From: Nemopilema nomurai
Lineage: Eukaryota > Cnidaria > Scyphozoa > Rhizostomeae > Rhizostomatidae
NCBI GenBank assembly: GCA_003864495.1
Contig: ML133433.1
Coordinates: 941,618-1,005,617, forward strand
Direction of reading: 5' to 3'
DNA length: 64,000 bases
The number at the start of each line of letters is the position of its first letter. The stretch's first letter is position 1. The translations under genes and the position numbers were made by a program. Shown here piece after piece: positions 1-11,567 of the stretch. Under the pieces are notes generated by a model, which ran no database searches, was not told the origin of the DNA, and was given only the letters and a program-made list of their open reading frames with translations.

Positions 1-1337
1 CTATAAACCCAAGCACACTAATGCATTCTGTCTCCTCAGTCTTGCGATAGCGATTGATGCGATTTGTAGGAAATTCATATGTCGTTAGATGTGACCAAAT
101 ATCATTAGGCTGTAGATATCGTTATTTCGTTAAGAAGTTCATAAAATGGAGTTCTAGTAGCATCCAATGATTCTATTCATGTCCCCTTCTACTGGTCATT
201 GCGTACTTGGCACCTCCCTTTTTCATTGGCTCTCACTGTAGTCTAATAGAAGTTCTTTTTGTCCGCCTTTACTTTGTAAATTTATTTTTCATTTCGTATG
301 TCATGAGAGCTTTTCCAAAAGATAAGCGAAGACACTTACTTAATTTTTAATATAATCTATCAACGGTACGGTTAATTGCAGTAAATCAATTTTTCATCTA
401 AGATTCGCGAACCTTCTTTTAAGTTGGTTCTGAAGGAAATTAGCCTAATAACTTTTGTGACAAGGATAAAATGACCAAAATGCATTTGGTTGAGAAAAGC
501 ACACAAATTATTTTTTTCAAAACACAATCAGGCTGGAAACCTAATTAGCTGAGCTTTTTAATGAATATTGCTGTCTTTAGATTACTCTGAATGCCGAGAG
601 CAAAAAATCGGGACAGTACAGATTTTGACCGAATTTTATTATTTCTATGTTGACCCAAATGTGGCATAAAATCAAAGAGAAGATAGCTTTATGTTATCAA
701 TTGTGACCTTTGATATCTAAATTCAGTCCCACTCCCCCACTATCAAACAGATTCGCGGTCCCAGGCCTCGCCTTCATTTCCAGCATATCTCAAGCCTGCA
801 TCCAAGTACCAAATAATTTTGGTGTAGTAGCGCTTGTTCTTCGGGGCACAAAAGCTCTTTTTCCATTTCCAAAGGCAAAACACTAGTCCTGGAAAATGTG
901 ATTTGCAGCCATTTTGCATGGACAGAATTAGCAGAGCGGGAAGCTTTCACCCAATCTGATTGGATAAAGGTTATTGAACAAGAAGAGTCACTCTGAAAAT
1001 CGCAATGTGTTCGACTGCCATGCGTGCAGAAATTGTCACGGGCGGCCGCCTATCCTATCAACGCGATTCTCAATTTACTGCTTTTGAGCGTGCGTCAATT
1101 CGGTCGCATGGTACGCGCAGCCAAGTTGAGATTGGCCAAAACGAACGGTTACAAACGTTTGGCACAATCATTACGCATGACGAGTAGCATTGGAACAAAG
1201 GACAAACATGGTAAATACGCATGCGTCATACCCCGAATATTGATTGGCTCAAACGAATCATTGAGGCCTTTGTCTGGAAAAGTAAGAGATTAGATCTCCG
1301 CAAAGACAATCACTGCTCTTAGACGTTCTAATTCAAA
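1..1337. repeat. Spacer S (right part) plus M1 upstream module
   Basis: No gene is supported here. The first 700 bases match the right part of the S spacer seen again near 3,767, 14,003 and 36,640, so the array continues beyond the left edge. Bases about 720 to 965 are a module found before most transporter copies and inside both X spacers. It contains a minus-strand open frame of about 84 codons that varies without preserving protein. Just before M1 the stretch carrying the TATA-like box of other copies is missing. Confidence 0.7.
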
Positions 1338-2645
1338 ATGGAAGACGGGCAAAGTCTGGTAAATCAGCAGATTGAGAACATTGGGTTTGGGAAGTTTCAA
1401 ACTGCTGCTTTATTCATCTTGTGGCTACGTATTTTTTCGCACGGGTCCACAGAAAGCCTTGTCGCAATATTGGAGCCGTACCTACGCTGCAAGTGGGACT
1501 TGAGTTATATGACTGCAGCTTGGATTGTTTTGCCTGAAGCCGCAGTGAAAATTACAGGATCAATTCTGCTTGGAAGGCTGTCTGATAAGTATGGAAGGCG
1601 CAAAATGATGATTTTGGCGTTTTTTTCAATGCTTTTACTTTCTTTTTTCACTGTCATCCAACGTGACTTTTCGAATTCGCGGGTCTCGTCAAGTACAGTA
1701 TTATCATATACATACGCGATGGAGATTTTGCCGATATCCAAGCGTAAATACATGTCAATATTTGGAGCAGGGATTTTTGCTGGATGTGGGTATGGAATTA
1801 TTGCTGCCATGATTTCGCTAAAGTATCTAACATGGAGATGGTTCGATGCAATCTCTGAGACCATACCAATAGCTATATCTGGTTTTGCAGTGTTATTTCT
1901 CCCAGAATCACCACGATTTCTGGCGACTGCCGGCAAATACGATGCAGCCAATAACGTTTTGAAAAAAATTGCTAAGGTGAATGGATTTGACAATGGGTAT
2001 ACACCTATTTCCAATTCCAGAGACAAAAACAATGTAAAAATAACTGTCTTCAACGGACAACACTGGAAATATGAAAACATCAAAAGGATTTTGTTGCTTT
2101 CCTTTCTACAATTTTATGGTGGCAGCCTTTCGGCCACTGCACGATATGGTTCAATGCAGTTTGGGGAAAATTCAGATGATTCAGAATGTGGAGATTGTTC
2201 AAGCAAATTGACGTACAAGTATCGCTGGGCTGTAGAGGCTGGTGCCTTTATTTCCAGTGCAATATCATATTTGTTGCTGGACAAAGTCACAAGGAAGCTT
2301 TCATTGCGACTTCTGATCATCCTCCTTGCTGTGGTACTTGTGCCATATTACTGGCCTCTGCGTGGGTGGCCTTTTGTCGTTGTGGTAACTCTCACTGTCA
2401 TAGTCTCGTCAACTCTGAATAATGTTCTTCTAGTTTATAGGGCAGAGCTCCTACCTACTAGGATTAGAGCGAGTGGATGTGGCATCTCTGAAGCGGCTAG
2501 GCAGCTTGGTTTCTTGTTTAGGACAATTTAACCATGTATCTTTACCACTTGTAATAGTCTTTCGTTTGGCATTTTGCATGGATTGACTGCATTGGTTTGT
2601 TCGTGTTTGTTGTATCATAGAAACGAAAGAAGAACATTGAAGTAG
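1338..2645 (+). pseudogene. M1: broken SVOP-like MFS transporter
   Basis: The first 90 residues match the intact copies, including the MFS motif A loop (GRLSDKYGRRK). At about 1,622 to 1,690 the region for TM3-TM4 is shortened and scrambled, which removes the conserved IRG segment. The frame then recovers through PESPRFL and YRAELLPTRIRASG. Near 2,515 to 2,531 a one-base insertion and a two-base loss end the frame after 397 codons, so the last two membrane segments are lost. Further small indels continue to the ancestral TAG. I read it as a dead copy. A 397-residue product could still be translated but would lack key helices. Confidence 0.8.
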
Positions 2646-5152
2646 CATACTTAATGAATTTGATAACCATTTTTGCGTAGAATAAGTTTTGCTTTTAAGT
2701 TTTTCGTTTGCATTCCTAATGCTTCATCAATTTTCAAACCTAAGACCAGTTGTCTTGCAGAGTTGGTCCCCTATTCGATATGGAACATTAGGGGTGTATG
2801 TGATGACCCCCTAGTATGTTTCAAAAGGGCTCTCATTTTTAGCTCTGTTTATTGTTAGCCATCCGGAAAGTATCTTTGATCCCGGTTAAATTTACATTAG
2901 GACGAGCCTCCAACACGGCTACAGCCAACTGTAAGGTGAATTGTGATTATTAAAGAAAAGTGCCGAGCTGCAAAAACCACGAACCATTTCATCACAAACC
3001 ATCAACAGTTCATGAACTGACAACCACAACAACAAAATGTCTCCATGAATAGAACGTAACTAGTACCCATGCTTCCCGGCATGAACAAAGACAATCAAGT
3101 AGTAAGAAGTTGTAATGGATCATCGTTATACAAATTCCTTACAAATGCTTTCGTCGATGAAGTTCTTTGAAAATATATGTCTAAAGATTATAAAATTCTT
3201 TGGGTTTGAAAAAACGACGCATTTTCTTAATTTTCACCATTTCTTGTGACTCATTTTAACGGTGGGATTGAGCGTGACGTCACGGTAGGCAGATCAATTT
3301 ATAGTTAAGCAAAACATTTTTTTTGCTAAATTTTGGTTTAGCAAATAATTTGGCCAAATAGACTATAATTTCTTTCTCCTTTTATCTTAACATTGGAATG
3401 GAGAATGGTATAGGATATGTTGGTAGTTGAAAGCTAGAAAAACTTATACTTTTTTATGCCTAAAATAGTTTTGGGTGGTTTTATAGAGCGTCCCTAGAAT
3501 GACACGTGATTAACACTTACTGTCAACAATAGTGGCTACTTTTACCAAACCCTTTCATAACCTTGACATTTTGCCCCCCTCCCCTCCCACCCCTCCGACA
3601 TTCAAATGTAAATTGCCCGCTCTCAGGATTGATGGAGATTGGTCAGAATGTCATACCCTACCCAATATCATGTTAGGAACCCCTTTGTCTCTGCAAATTA
3701 GAACTTTGCCTAAGGGGAGACATTTTCGCCAGAGATTCATTTTTTTCAATATTTCTTTGAGGGTGCTATAAACCCAAGCACACTAATGCATTCTGTCTCC
3801 TCAGTCTTGCGATAGCGACTGATGCGATTTGTAGGAAATTCATATGTCGTTAGATGTGACCAAATATCATTAGGCTGTAGATATCATTATTTCGTTAAGA
3901 AGTTCATAAAATGGAGTTCTAGCAGCATCCAATGGTTCTATTCATGTCCCCTTCTACTGGTTATTTCGTACTTGGCAACTCCCTTCTTCATTGGCTCTCA
4001 CTGTAGTCTACTCATAGAAGTTCTTTTTGTCCGCCTTTACTTTGTAAATTTATTTTTCTTTTCGTATGTCATGGGAGCTTTGCCAAATAAAAAGCGAAGA
4101 CACTTACTTACTTTTTAATATAATCTATCAACGCTACGGTTAATCGCAGTAATTCGATTTTCCATCTAAGATTCGAGAACCTTCTTTTAAGTTGGTTCTG
4201 AAGGAAATTAGCCTAATAACTTTCGTGACAAAGATAAAATGTCCCAAATGTATTTGGTTGAGAAAAGCACACATATTATTTTTTTCACAACACAATCAGG
4301 CTGGAAACCTAATTAGCTGAGCTTTTTTATGAATATTGCTGTCTTTAGATGACTCTGAAAGCCGAGATCAAAAAATCGAGACAGTACAGATTTTGACCGA
4401 ATTTTATTATTTCTATGTTGAACCAAATGTGGAATAAAATCAAAGAGAAGATAGCTTTATGTTATCAATTGTGACCTTTGATATCTAAATTCAGCCCCAC
4501 TCCCCCACTATCAAACAGATTCGCGGTCCCAGGCCTCGCCTTCATTTTCCAGCATATCTCAAGCCTGCATCCGAGTATCAAATAATTTTGGTGTAGTAGC
4601 GCTTGTTCTTCGGGGCGCAAAAGCTCTTTTTCCATTTCCAAAGGCAAAACACTAGTCCTGGAAAATGTGATTTGTAGCCATTTTGCATGGACAGAATTAG
4701 CAGAGCGGGAAGCTTTCACCCAATCTGATTGGATAAAGGTTATTGAACAAGAAGAGTCACTCTGAAAATCGCAATGTGTTCGACTGCCATGCGTGCAGAA
4801 ATTGTCACGGGCGGCCGCCTATCCTATCAACGTGATTCTCAATTTATTGCTTTTGAGCATGCGTCAATTCGGTCGCATGGTACGCGTAGCCAAGTAGAAA
4901 TTGGCCAAAACGAACGGTTACAAACGTTTGGCACAATCATTACTCATGACCAGTAGCAATGGAACAAAGGGAAAACATGGTAAATACGCATGCGTCATGC
5001 CCCGAATGTTGATTGGCTCAAACGAATCGTTAAGTCCTTTGTCTGGAAAAGTAGAAGGGAGATAGCATCTCCGCAACTAGAGATATAAAAATAGTTAAAA
5101 ACCAAAACTTCCCACAAAGCCAATCACTGCTCCTAGGCGTTCCAATTTCAAA
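2646..5152. repeat. Spacer S, copy 1 (M1 to M2)
   Basis: This noncoding spacer is nearly identical in layout to 12,901-15,378 and 35,530-37,985. It starts with M 3' flank, then has a perfect TGACGTCA at 3,275-3,282, a length-variable C-rich tract near 3,570, the block beginning CTATAAACCCAAGC near 3,767, and the upstream module at 4,489-4,740. Short open frames in it are not conserved in a protein-like way. No RNA gene was seen. Confidence 0.7.
5084..5091 (+). promoter_or_regulatory. TATA-like box of M2
   Basis: TATAAAAA lies 62 bases before the M2 start codon, within a block conserved upstream of M2, M5 and M9. A CCAAT sequence (AGCCAATCACTG) lies between it and the start codon, and an inverted CCAAT (GATTGGCT) lies upstream near 5,010. 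The role is inferred from position and motif only. Confidence 0.45.
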
Positions 5153-6490
5153 ATGGAAGACGGGCAAGTCCACGTTAATCAGCAGATTGAGAACATTGGG
5201 TTTGGGAAGTTTCAATCTGCTGCTTTATTCATCTTGTGGCTACGTATTTTTTCTTGCGGGTCTACCGAAAACGTTGTCGCCATATTGGAGCCGTACCTAC
5301 GCTGCAAGTGGAGCTTGAGTTATATGACTGCAGCTTCGATTGTTTTGCCTGAAGCAACAGTGAAAATCGCAGGAGCAATTCTGCTTGGAAGGCTGTCTGA
5401 TAAGTATGGTAGGCGCAAAACGATGCTCCTGGCAATTTTCTTTAATTCTTACTTGACTTTGCTTTTTTCGCTGTCATCCAGCGTAATTCTTTTATCAATA
5501 ATTCGAGGAAGTATTGGCCTAGTCTCGTCAAGTACACTATTATCAATTACATACGCGATGGAGATTTTGCCGATATCTAAACGTAAATACATGTCAATAT
5601 TTGCAGCAGGGGTCTTTGCTGGATGTGGGTATGGAATTATTGCTGCCATGATTTCGCTAAAGTATCTAACATGGAGGTGGTTCGATGCAATCTCTGAGAC
5701 TATACCAATGGCCATATCAGGTTTTGCAGTGTTATTTCTCCCAGAATCACCACGATTTCTGGCGACTGCCAAATACGATGCAGCCAATAACGTTTTGAAA
5801 AAGATTGCTAAGGTGAATGGATTTGACAATGGGTATACAGCTATTCCCAATTCCAGAAACGAAAACAACGTAAGAATTACTGTCTTCAAGGGACAACACT
5901 GGAAATTTGAAAGCATCAAAAGGATTTTGTTGCTTTCCTTTCTACAATTTTATGGTGGCAGCCTTTCGGAAACTGCACGATATGGTTCAATGCAGTTTGG
6001 GGAAAATTCAGATGATTCAGAATGTGGAGATTGTTCAAGCAAATTGACGTACAAGTATCGCTGGGGCGTAGAGGTTGGTGTCTTGATATCTAGTGTAATA
6101 GCATATTTTTTGCTGGACAAAGTCACAAGAAAACGTACAATGCGAATTCTGTTCATCCTCCTTGCTGTATTACTTGTGCCATACTACTGGCCTCTGCGTG
6201 GGTGGCCTCTTGTCGTTGTGGTAACTCTCACTGTCATAGTTTCGTCGACTCTGAATAATGTTCTTATAGTTTATAGGGCAGAGCTCCTACCTACTAGGAT
6301 TAGATCAAGTGGACGTGGCATCTCTGAAGCGGCTAGGCAGCTTGGTTCCCTGCTTGGACAATTCATAGCCATGTATCTTTACCATTTTAGTAACACTCTT
6401 TCGTTTGGCATTTTACATGGATTGACTGCATTAGGTTTGTTCGTTGTCCATTGTTGTATCATAGAAACGAAAGAAGAACATTTGAAGTAG
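5153..6490 (+). CDS. M2: SVOP-like major-facilitator transporter
   Basis: This is an intronless 445-residue frame. It belongs to the major facilitator superfamily, SV2/SVOP-like branch: the N terminus has IENIGFGKF as in SVOP, motif A GRLSDKYGRRK is at residues 79-89, an arginine-glycine pair in TM4 at 118-119, PESPRFL at 197-203 after TM6, and the YRAELLPTRIR loop before TM11. About 12 membrane helices are expected. A loop after TM7 carries a CxxC pair (ECGDC). The C terminus ends ETKEEHLK, recalling the IETKG of SVOP. It is shorter than vertebrate SVOP (about 550 residues), mainly at the termini. One glycine found in other copies (TAGKYD) is absent here, in frame. The start is fixed by the shared MEDG N terminus. 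Family members move small organic solutes; the substrate is unknown. Confidence 0.85.
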   Translation: MEDGQVHVNQQIENIGFGKFQSAALFILWLRIFSCGSTENVVAILEPYLRCKWSLSYMTAASIVLPEATVKIAGAILLGRLSDKYGRRKTMLLAIFFNSYLTLLFSLSSSVILLSIIRGSIGLVSSSTLLSITYAMEILPISKRKYMSIFAAGVFAGCGYGIIAAMISLKYLTWRWFDAISETIPMAISGFAVLFLPESPRFLATAKYDAANNVLKKIAKVNGFDNGYTAIPNSRNENNVRITVFKGQHWKFESIKRILLLSFLQFYGGSLSETARYGSMQFGENSDDSECGDCSSKLTYKYRWGVEVGVLISSVIAYFLLDKVTRKRTMRILFILLAVLLVPYYWPLRGWPLVVVVTLTVIVSSTLNNVLIVYRAELLPTRIRSSGRGISEAARQLGSLLGQFIAMYLYHFSNTLSFGILHGLTALGLFVVHCCIIETKEEHLK

Positions 6491-8436
6491 AATACTTAAT
6501 GATTATGATAAACGTTTTAACGTAGAATAAGTTTTGTTTTTATATTTTTCTCTTGTATACCTAATGCTTCCTCATTTTTCAAATCTAAGACCAGTTGTCT
6601 TGCAGAGTTGAACTCGTATTCGATATGGAACATTAGGGGTGTATGTGATGACCCCCTAGTATGTTTCAAAAGGGCACTCATTTTTAGCACGGTTTACCAA
6701 TAGCTGTCCGTAAAGTATCTTTGATACCGGTTACGTTTACATTAGGACGAGTCTCCAACACGGCTACAGCCAACTGTAAGGTGAATTGTGATTATTTAAG
6801 CAAAGAACGGAGCTGCAAAAACCACGAACCATTTCATCACAAACCATCAACAGTTCAAGAACTGACAACCACAACAACAAAATGTCTCCCTGATTGGAAC
6901 GTAACTAGTACCCATGCTTCCCGGCATGAACAAAGGCAATTCTAAAACACGACGCATTTTCATAAATTTCACCATTGCTTGTGACTTATTGCTGGATTGA
7001 GCATGACGTAACAGTGGGCAGATCAATAGCAGCAGCAGCTGGTAGAAGAAAGTTTGGTGTGGTAATAAGAAATCGATAGCATGCCTTCATGCTTTGAAAT
7101 CTAAGGGTTTTATTCCTGTCATAAGAGGTTTTTGACGATTTTTTTTAATAAGTGAAGTTTATTCTCAATTAGATAGAGACCATGAAGGCCGGTAAAATAG
7201 GAGGCCCCCTCACTTTAGAGTAAGCAAAATATTTTACAATTTCTTTCCTTTTATATTAACATTTAACGGAGGAAGATATAGCACATGGTGGTAGTAGAAA
7301 GCTAGGAAATACTTCCACTGATTTATTTATGCCTAAAACTGTTTTGGTGGTTTGATAGAGCGTCCCTTAAATGACACCTGATTAACACTTAATGTCAACC
7401 AAAGTGGCTGCTATCACCAAACCCTTTCACAGTCTTGACTTTTTGCCCCCCTCCCCCCCCCTCTCACTTTCAAATACAAATTGCAGGCCTCGAGATTTGC
7501 TTAGTTGTTGTTGTTGTATGGATTCTTATGTAGCGATACAGCTTTCAGTTTGTAACAAGAGTTGAGAAAAAGATTAAAGATGTTAATAATCTCGTGTCAC
7601 ATCAGTGATAGATTTGTTCTCATATCTCGACATTCCACTGTTCATACTCTTTTTTATCTTGCGTGATGTGGCTCAAGTTTTGCTAAAGAATGTTACCCTA
7701 CCCATGTGTAGGTTATGATTCGAACCGTCTTGCCAGATATAACCGTTGCCTCAGGAGGGGTGGGGGACACTTCATTTCTATTTTTCACTAAAAGGAGCGT
7801 TTTCCGACTTTCTGAAGGTTTGGTTTCAAAACCTTGTCTTGCTTGCTTGGAAGATCAATTGAATAGATCGATAAAGGCAATGTTTACGGAAGAATAATAA
7901 GAAACAACAATCTGTTGAGTTATCCATTTAATAAATTATTGTTGCCTCCAAATACAATATAATAATCAATTACAGTCTATAGCTGGACCATCTACACAAG
8001 TGCATAATTGAGGACCATCTATTGCGTAAATCGCCTAGCTTTAAAGTCTTGCTCTTTCCTGTAGTGGAAAAAACAGTCATTTGCCGGGCTTGACGTTCAA
8101 TCGCGTTATTTAACAACCCCAGGCAAAGTTAATTTGCAAAGCACAACCATCTATTCCAAGCAGAGTCTGAGTTTTCCCTCAGTCATTTGCTTCTTGTGTG
8201 TTTCTGCGTTCTCGACGCAGCAATTTGTCATCTCATGAATTGAGTTCCAATAAAGCATTTGCGATGTTTCTGCAAAGTAAGATATTATTTGGTCAGCCTT
8301 TAAATTTGAAAGAAGAATATTATAAGTCTGCCATAATTGTGGATTAAGAAGGTGAGATTTTTGGTGAATGAACCGGGGTGGATAAATTCAGCAATAAGTT
8401 CATCTGAAATCGTTGACTTAATCCTTACACAACCCT
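6491..8436. repeat. Spacer L, copy 1, 3' part
   Basis: This lies between M2 and the convergent minus-strand gene A. It contains M 3' flank, a degenerate CRE-like GCATGACGTAAC near 7,000, a polypyrimidine stretch near 7,445, and blocks shared with 24,514-26,035. I see no gene in it. Open frames such as the one near 7,715 do not persist in other copies. Confidence 0.6.
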
Positions 8437-9727
8437 TTAAATCATTGAGCACTTCAATACAAATGCCAAGCAATCATCTTCATTAAATTTAGCTATTGGG
8501 TATACTATGGCTCGTGATGGGTGCCTTTTCTTTGCTTTTAACAAAAAACATCTAGTGTAGTAAAAAGTTGATTGATCAAGAAGTATGTCCATACATTTCC
8601 TACTTTACAAAGCTGAATGTTACGCTTATAAACCTACATTGCCATCTTTGCAGTCCTTCTCCTTGTGTGAAGACTGCGTATTCCATTAAAAGTGTATCTT
8701 CACTCCACGAAGAACACCCTAAAAGAAAACAAACATTGGTCACTATTTTTCAATTGTTAACGTTTCGACTTTAGCCAGCCAAGATTGGTAAAAGGGTTTA
8801 GTCAGCCAACAGAGGAGCTCAAAAACCCACCTGGATTCTGATCCGTTTCATAAAAGTAGGCAACTGAAAGTCCAAGTCGATGGATAACTCTTTGCATGGA
8901 GCCTATGAGAAAAACCGTTCATATAAAATTGAGAATTTGCAATTCATACAATAAGAAACTTAGAGCAAAAGCTGCAACAATGTAAGGAATATTTGAGGCT
9001 ATCATGCTTTATTATTTTTAAACTAGCAACACATCTCTTTGATTAACAATTTATGAATTACATACCATCGATGCCTCTGTCCGCAAGTTCTTCTGAGTAA
9101 CCGTAATCTCTGAATTCGATTGGAGTTGGTGCCCATCTCTCTACACTTTGGCAACGTGGCTCTCCAAGTAAAGTCTGTTCTTCTCTTCCTAAATCTTCTT
9201 CATGAAGGACGGCAGACTCCACAGCAACACCAACCTTGTTGCTGCGCCTCTTGGCAAGCCATCTTGTCATTTTGTTCAATTTTCTTGAAAGCCACGTGCT
9301 TGTTTTTCTGCCACTCATCTACATGAACAAGACAGACATTCTCTATGCGAAGCTTGTATAAGCATGATTAAGAAACGAAGAGTAAGAAGCTTGTTATTGG
9401 ATGAAGAACGGCTAAGTAGGCAGCTGAATTATTCTTGGCATTATCTGCATAGCTTTCTCTAATATTTTCAGCCGCCAATGAGCTTTGGTTTTCCAGTCAC
9501 GAAAATATAAGGAAATATCAATGTGTTAAACAGTATTTAGTAACTGAGAGATTGATTGTTATTCATGGCAAATTAGAAAACAATTTGCAACAATAGATGC
9601 TTTTTAGAACAATGTCATTTGATTGTACTAGATAATGCATCAGTTCGCAAGAACAAGTTTCTCTTACCTCAGTAGCCTTTTCAGTCAGATCAGATACGCG
9701 ATTGTGCTTCGAAAGTGCTATCCCCAT
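8437..9727 (-). pseudogene. Gene G copy A: degenerate four-exon gene
   Basis: Exon homologues are 9,668-9,727, 9,066-9,318, 8,831-8,902 and 8,437-8,718, each with GT-AG borders (donors GAG|GTAAGA, ATG|GTATGT and CAG|GTGGGT). Exons 1 to 3 remain open. In exon 4 a base is missing near 8,625 relative to copies B and C, so the frame hits TAG at 8,600-8,602 and the conserved C-terminal 60 or so residues are lost. The first codon of exon 2 is ATG rather than GAG. A truncated product is possible, so pseudogene is a judgement. See copy B for the protein description. Confidence 0.6.
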
Positions 9728-9909
9728 CTTTGTGAATAAGCTTAGATCGTAACTCGTCAGCAAAATACTTCAAAAATGTCCTCGTAGCGATATACGAGTT
9801 CAAAATTGTGTCGATTGTGAAGAACTCTCGTGAAATGTTTCCAACGCGAAAGTTCAGCAAAGTATGCAAAGTGAAAGTGTAGAAGCCGAGTATTTGTATC
9901 ATCGCAATC

Positions 9910-9956
9910 TGACGTCACAATCAAAAATTGAAGCATTAAAAATCTGCTGTGATTGG
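9910..9956 (-). promoter_or_regulatory. CRE and CCAAT promoter of gene G copy A
   Basis: A perfect palindromic cAMP-response element TGACGTCA is at 9,910-9,917, about 183 bases upstream of the gene G start codon. An ATTGG (CCAAT on the minus strand) follows at 9,952-9,956. Both are kept in all four copies. Binding by CREB/ATF and NF-Y type factors is inferred from the motifs. Confidence 0.45.
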
Positions 9957-11567
9957 TCGAAATGCCTTATTCCGAACGTTGCGTGGATGCAATTATGTGA
10001 CGCAACAATCAAAAGATGCACTTGATTTGCCATTTCAACAGAAGCAGAAATCATCCTTTTAAACTATCTAATAAATACAAATCAGTACTAAAATACAAGC
10101 TGGCCTAACTACTTTCTGAGAAAATAAGAAACACTCCTCGATACATAGGTTTAAATAGGGATGATTAAAAGGAAAGACGTAGTACAGGCAGCAAATATTT
10201 GTGAAAATATTCTAAGCAGTTTTGCATCTTCTCTGCTCTTCATGCTTAAGCAACAAGTATAATTGAAAAATGGGCCTCAAGGTTTTGCGTAACTTCAAAC
10301 GAGTTAACAGCTAGAGTAGACAGTCCTGTCCCGCTTAAATATTCCACTTTTGATACCCAGTGGCGTGCTGGAGTCCAAGCTGCAAGTGGGGCAACGAGTC
10401 AAAATACCGCCCTCCTCTAGTTATCTTTACAAGCTGCAGTTTAGCTAATTCTACACAGCATAATTTGCGCATTAAATAATTAAAAACCTATGACTAAAGA
10501 CGGTAACTTATTTAGGATAAATTATAAGTGCCATGAATAATTGTCGTCATTGGAAAAATTAACTCGGTACCTTTTCCCAGTAAAGTGACTAAAAGATCCT
10601 TGAAATTAACTTATTATTTTTGTCTACGCTTGAAAATTTGTACCACACAATGAAATAAACGATTCGGCTGACATTAATATAAACAACTTTGATACTGATA
10701 TCATCAGTAAAGAATCGTAAATCAAGTTCCTTAGTAGAGTTTTGTATGTTCATGGGAACAACTTTTTCTGAAGATAGGCCTCCTTGGTAGTTTTCTTGGT
10801 TGTAATGGTAAGTGCAACCTTTCATAGTAGATAATTTGAATCTGTTCGAAACTTCATTCCAAATGGAGTGATTTGAAAACTTTTGGGGACCGCCCGTGAA
10901 ACCCCATTCAACATCGGTGTTCAGTCCCACTCCCCCACTATCAAACAGCTGCGCGGTCCCTGGCCTCGCCTTCATTTTCCAGCATATCTCAAGCCTGCAT
11001 CCAAGTACCAAATAATTTTGGTGTAGTAGGGCTTGTTCTTCGGGGCTCAAAAGCTCTTTTTCCATTTCCAAAGGCCAAACACTAGTCCTGGAAAATGTGA
11101 TTTGCAGCCATTTTGCATGGACAGAATTAGCAGAGCGGGAAGCTTTCACCCAATCTGATTGGATAAAGGTTATTGAAATGGAAGAGTCTGTCTTAAAGTC
11201 GCCTTGTGTTCGACTGTCAGGCATTCAGAAATTGTCACCGCCTATCCTATCAACGCGATTCTCAATTTATTGCTTTTGAGCGTGCGCCAAGTCGGTCTCG
11301 ACGTACAGGCGACCAAATAGAGGTTCGTCTAAACGCACTGTCCCAAATATTTGGCACAATAATTACGCATGACCAGTAGCGATGGAACAAAGGGATGTGG
11401 GGAAAACATGATAAATACGCATGCGTCATGCCCCGAATGTTGATTGGCTCAAACGAATCGTTGAGGCCTTTGTCTGAAAGATATAAGTAACTAGAGATTA
11501 AAACGAAGTTAAAACTCCAAAACTTCCAGCAAAGCCAATCACTGCTCTAAGACGTTCTAATTTCAAA
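9957..11567. repeat. Spacer L, copy 1, upstream of M3
   Basis: This lies between the gene G promoter and M3. It holds a block shared with 27,512-28,560 and 33,025-34,080, then the upstream module (10,918-11,175) and the M3 promoter region. In M3 the TATA-like box has decayed to GAGATTAAAACG. Apart from the minus-strand open frame listed separately, nothing coding is supported. Confidence 0.6.
10589..11224 (-). other. Long minus-strand open frame, 211 codons, unproven
   Basis: This open frame runs from the start region of M3 back into spacer L. I recognise no family. Its middle (GFTGGP through DDISIKVVYINVS) stays open at 28,259-28,591 and 33,773-34,141. However, most differences between copies change the amino acid, and the N-terminal part is the repeated upstream module, which is deleted before M6 and M7. 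It may be a remnant exon of an older gene or an accidental frame. I give it low weight. Confidence 0.2.

Noticed and set aside
5768..5770. Missing glycine codon in M2 as a frameshift
   Set aside because: The loss is exactly three bases and the frame continues to the normal stop, so M2 stays intact.
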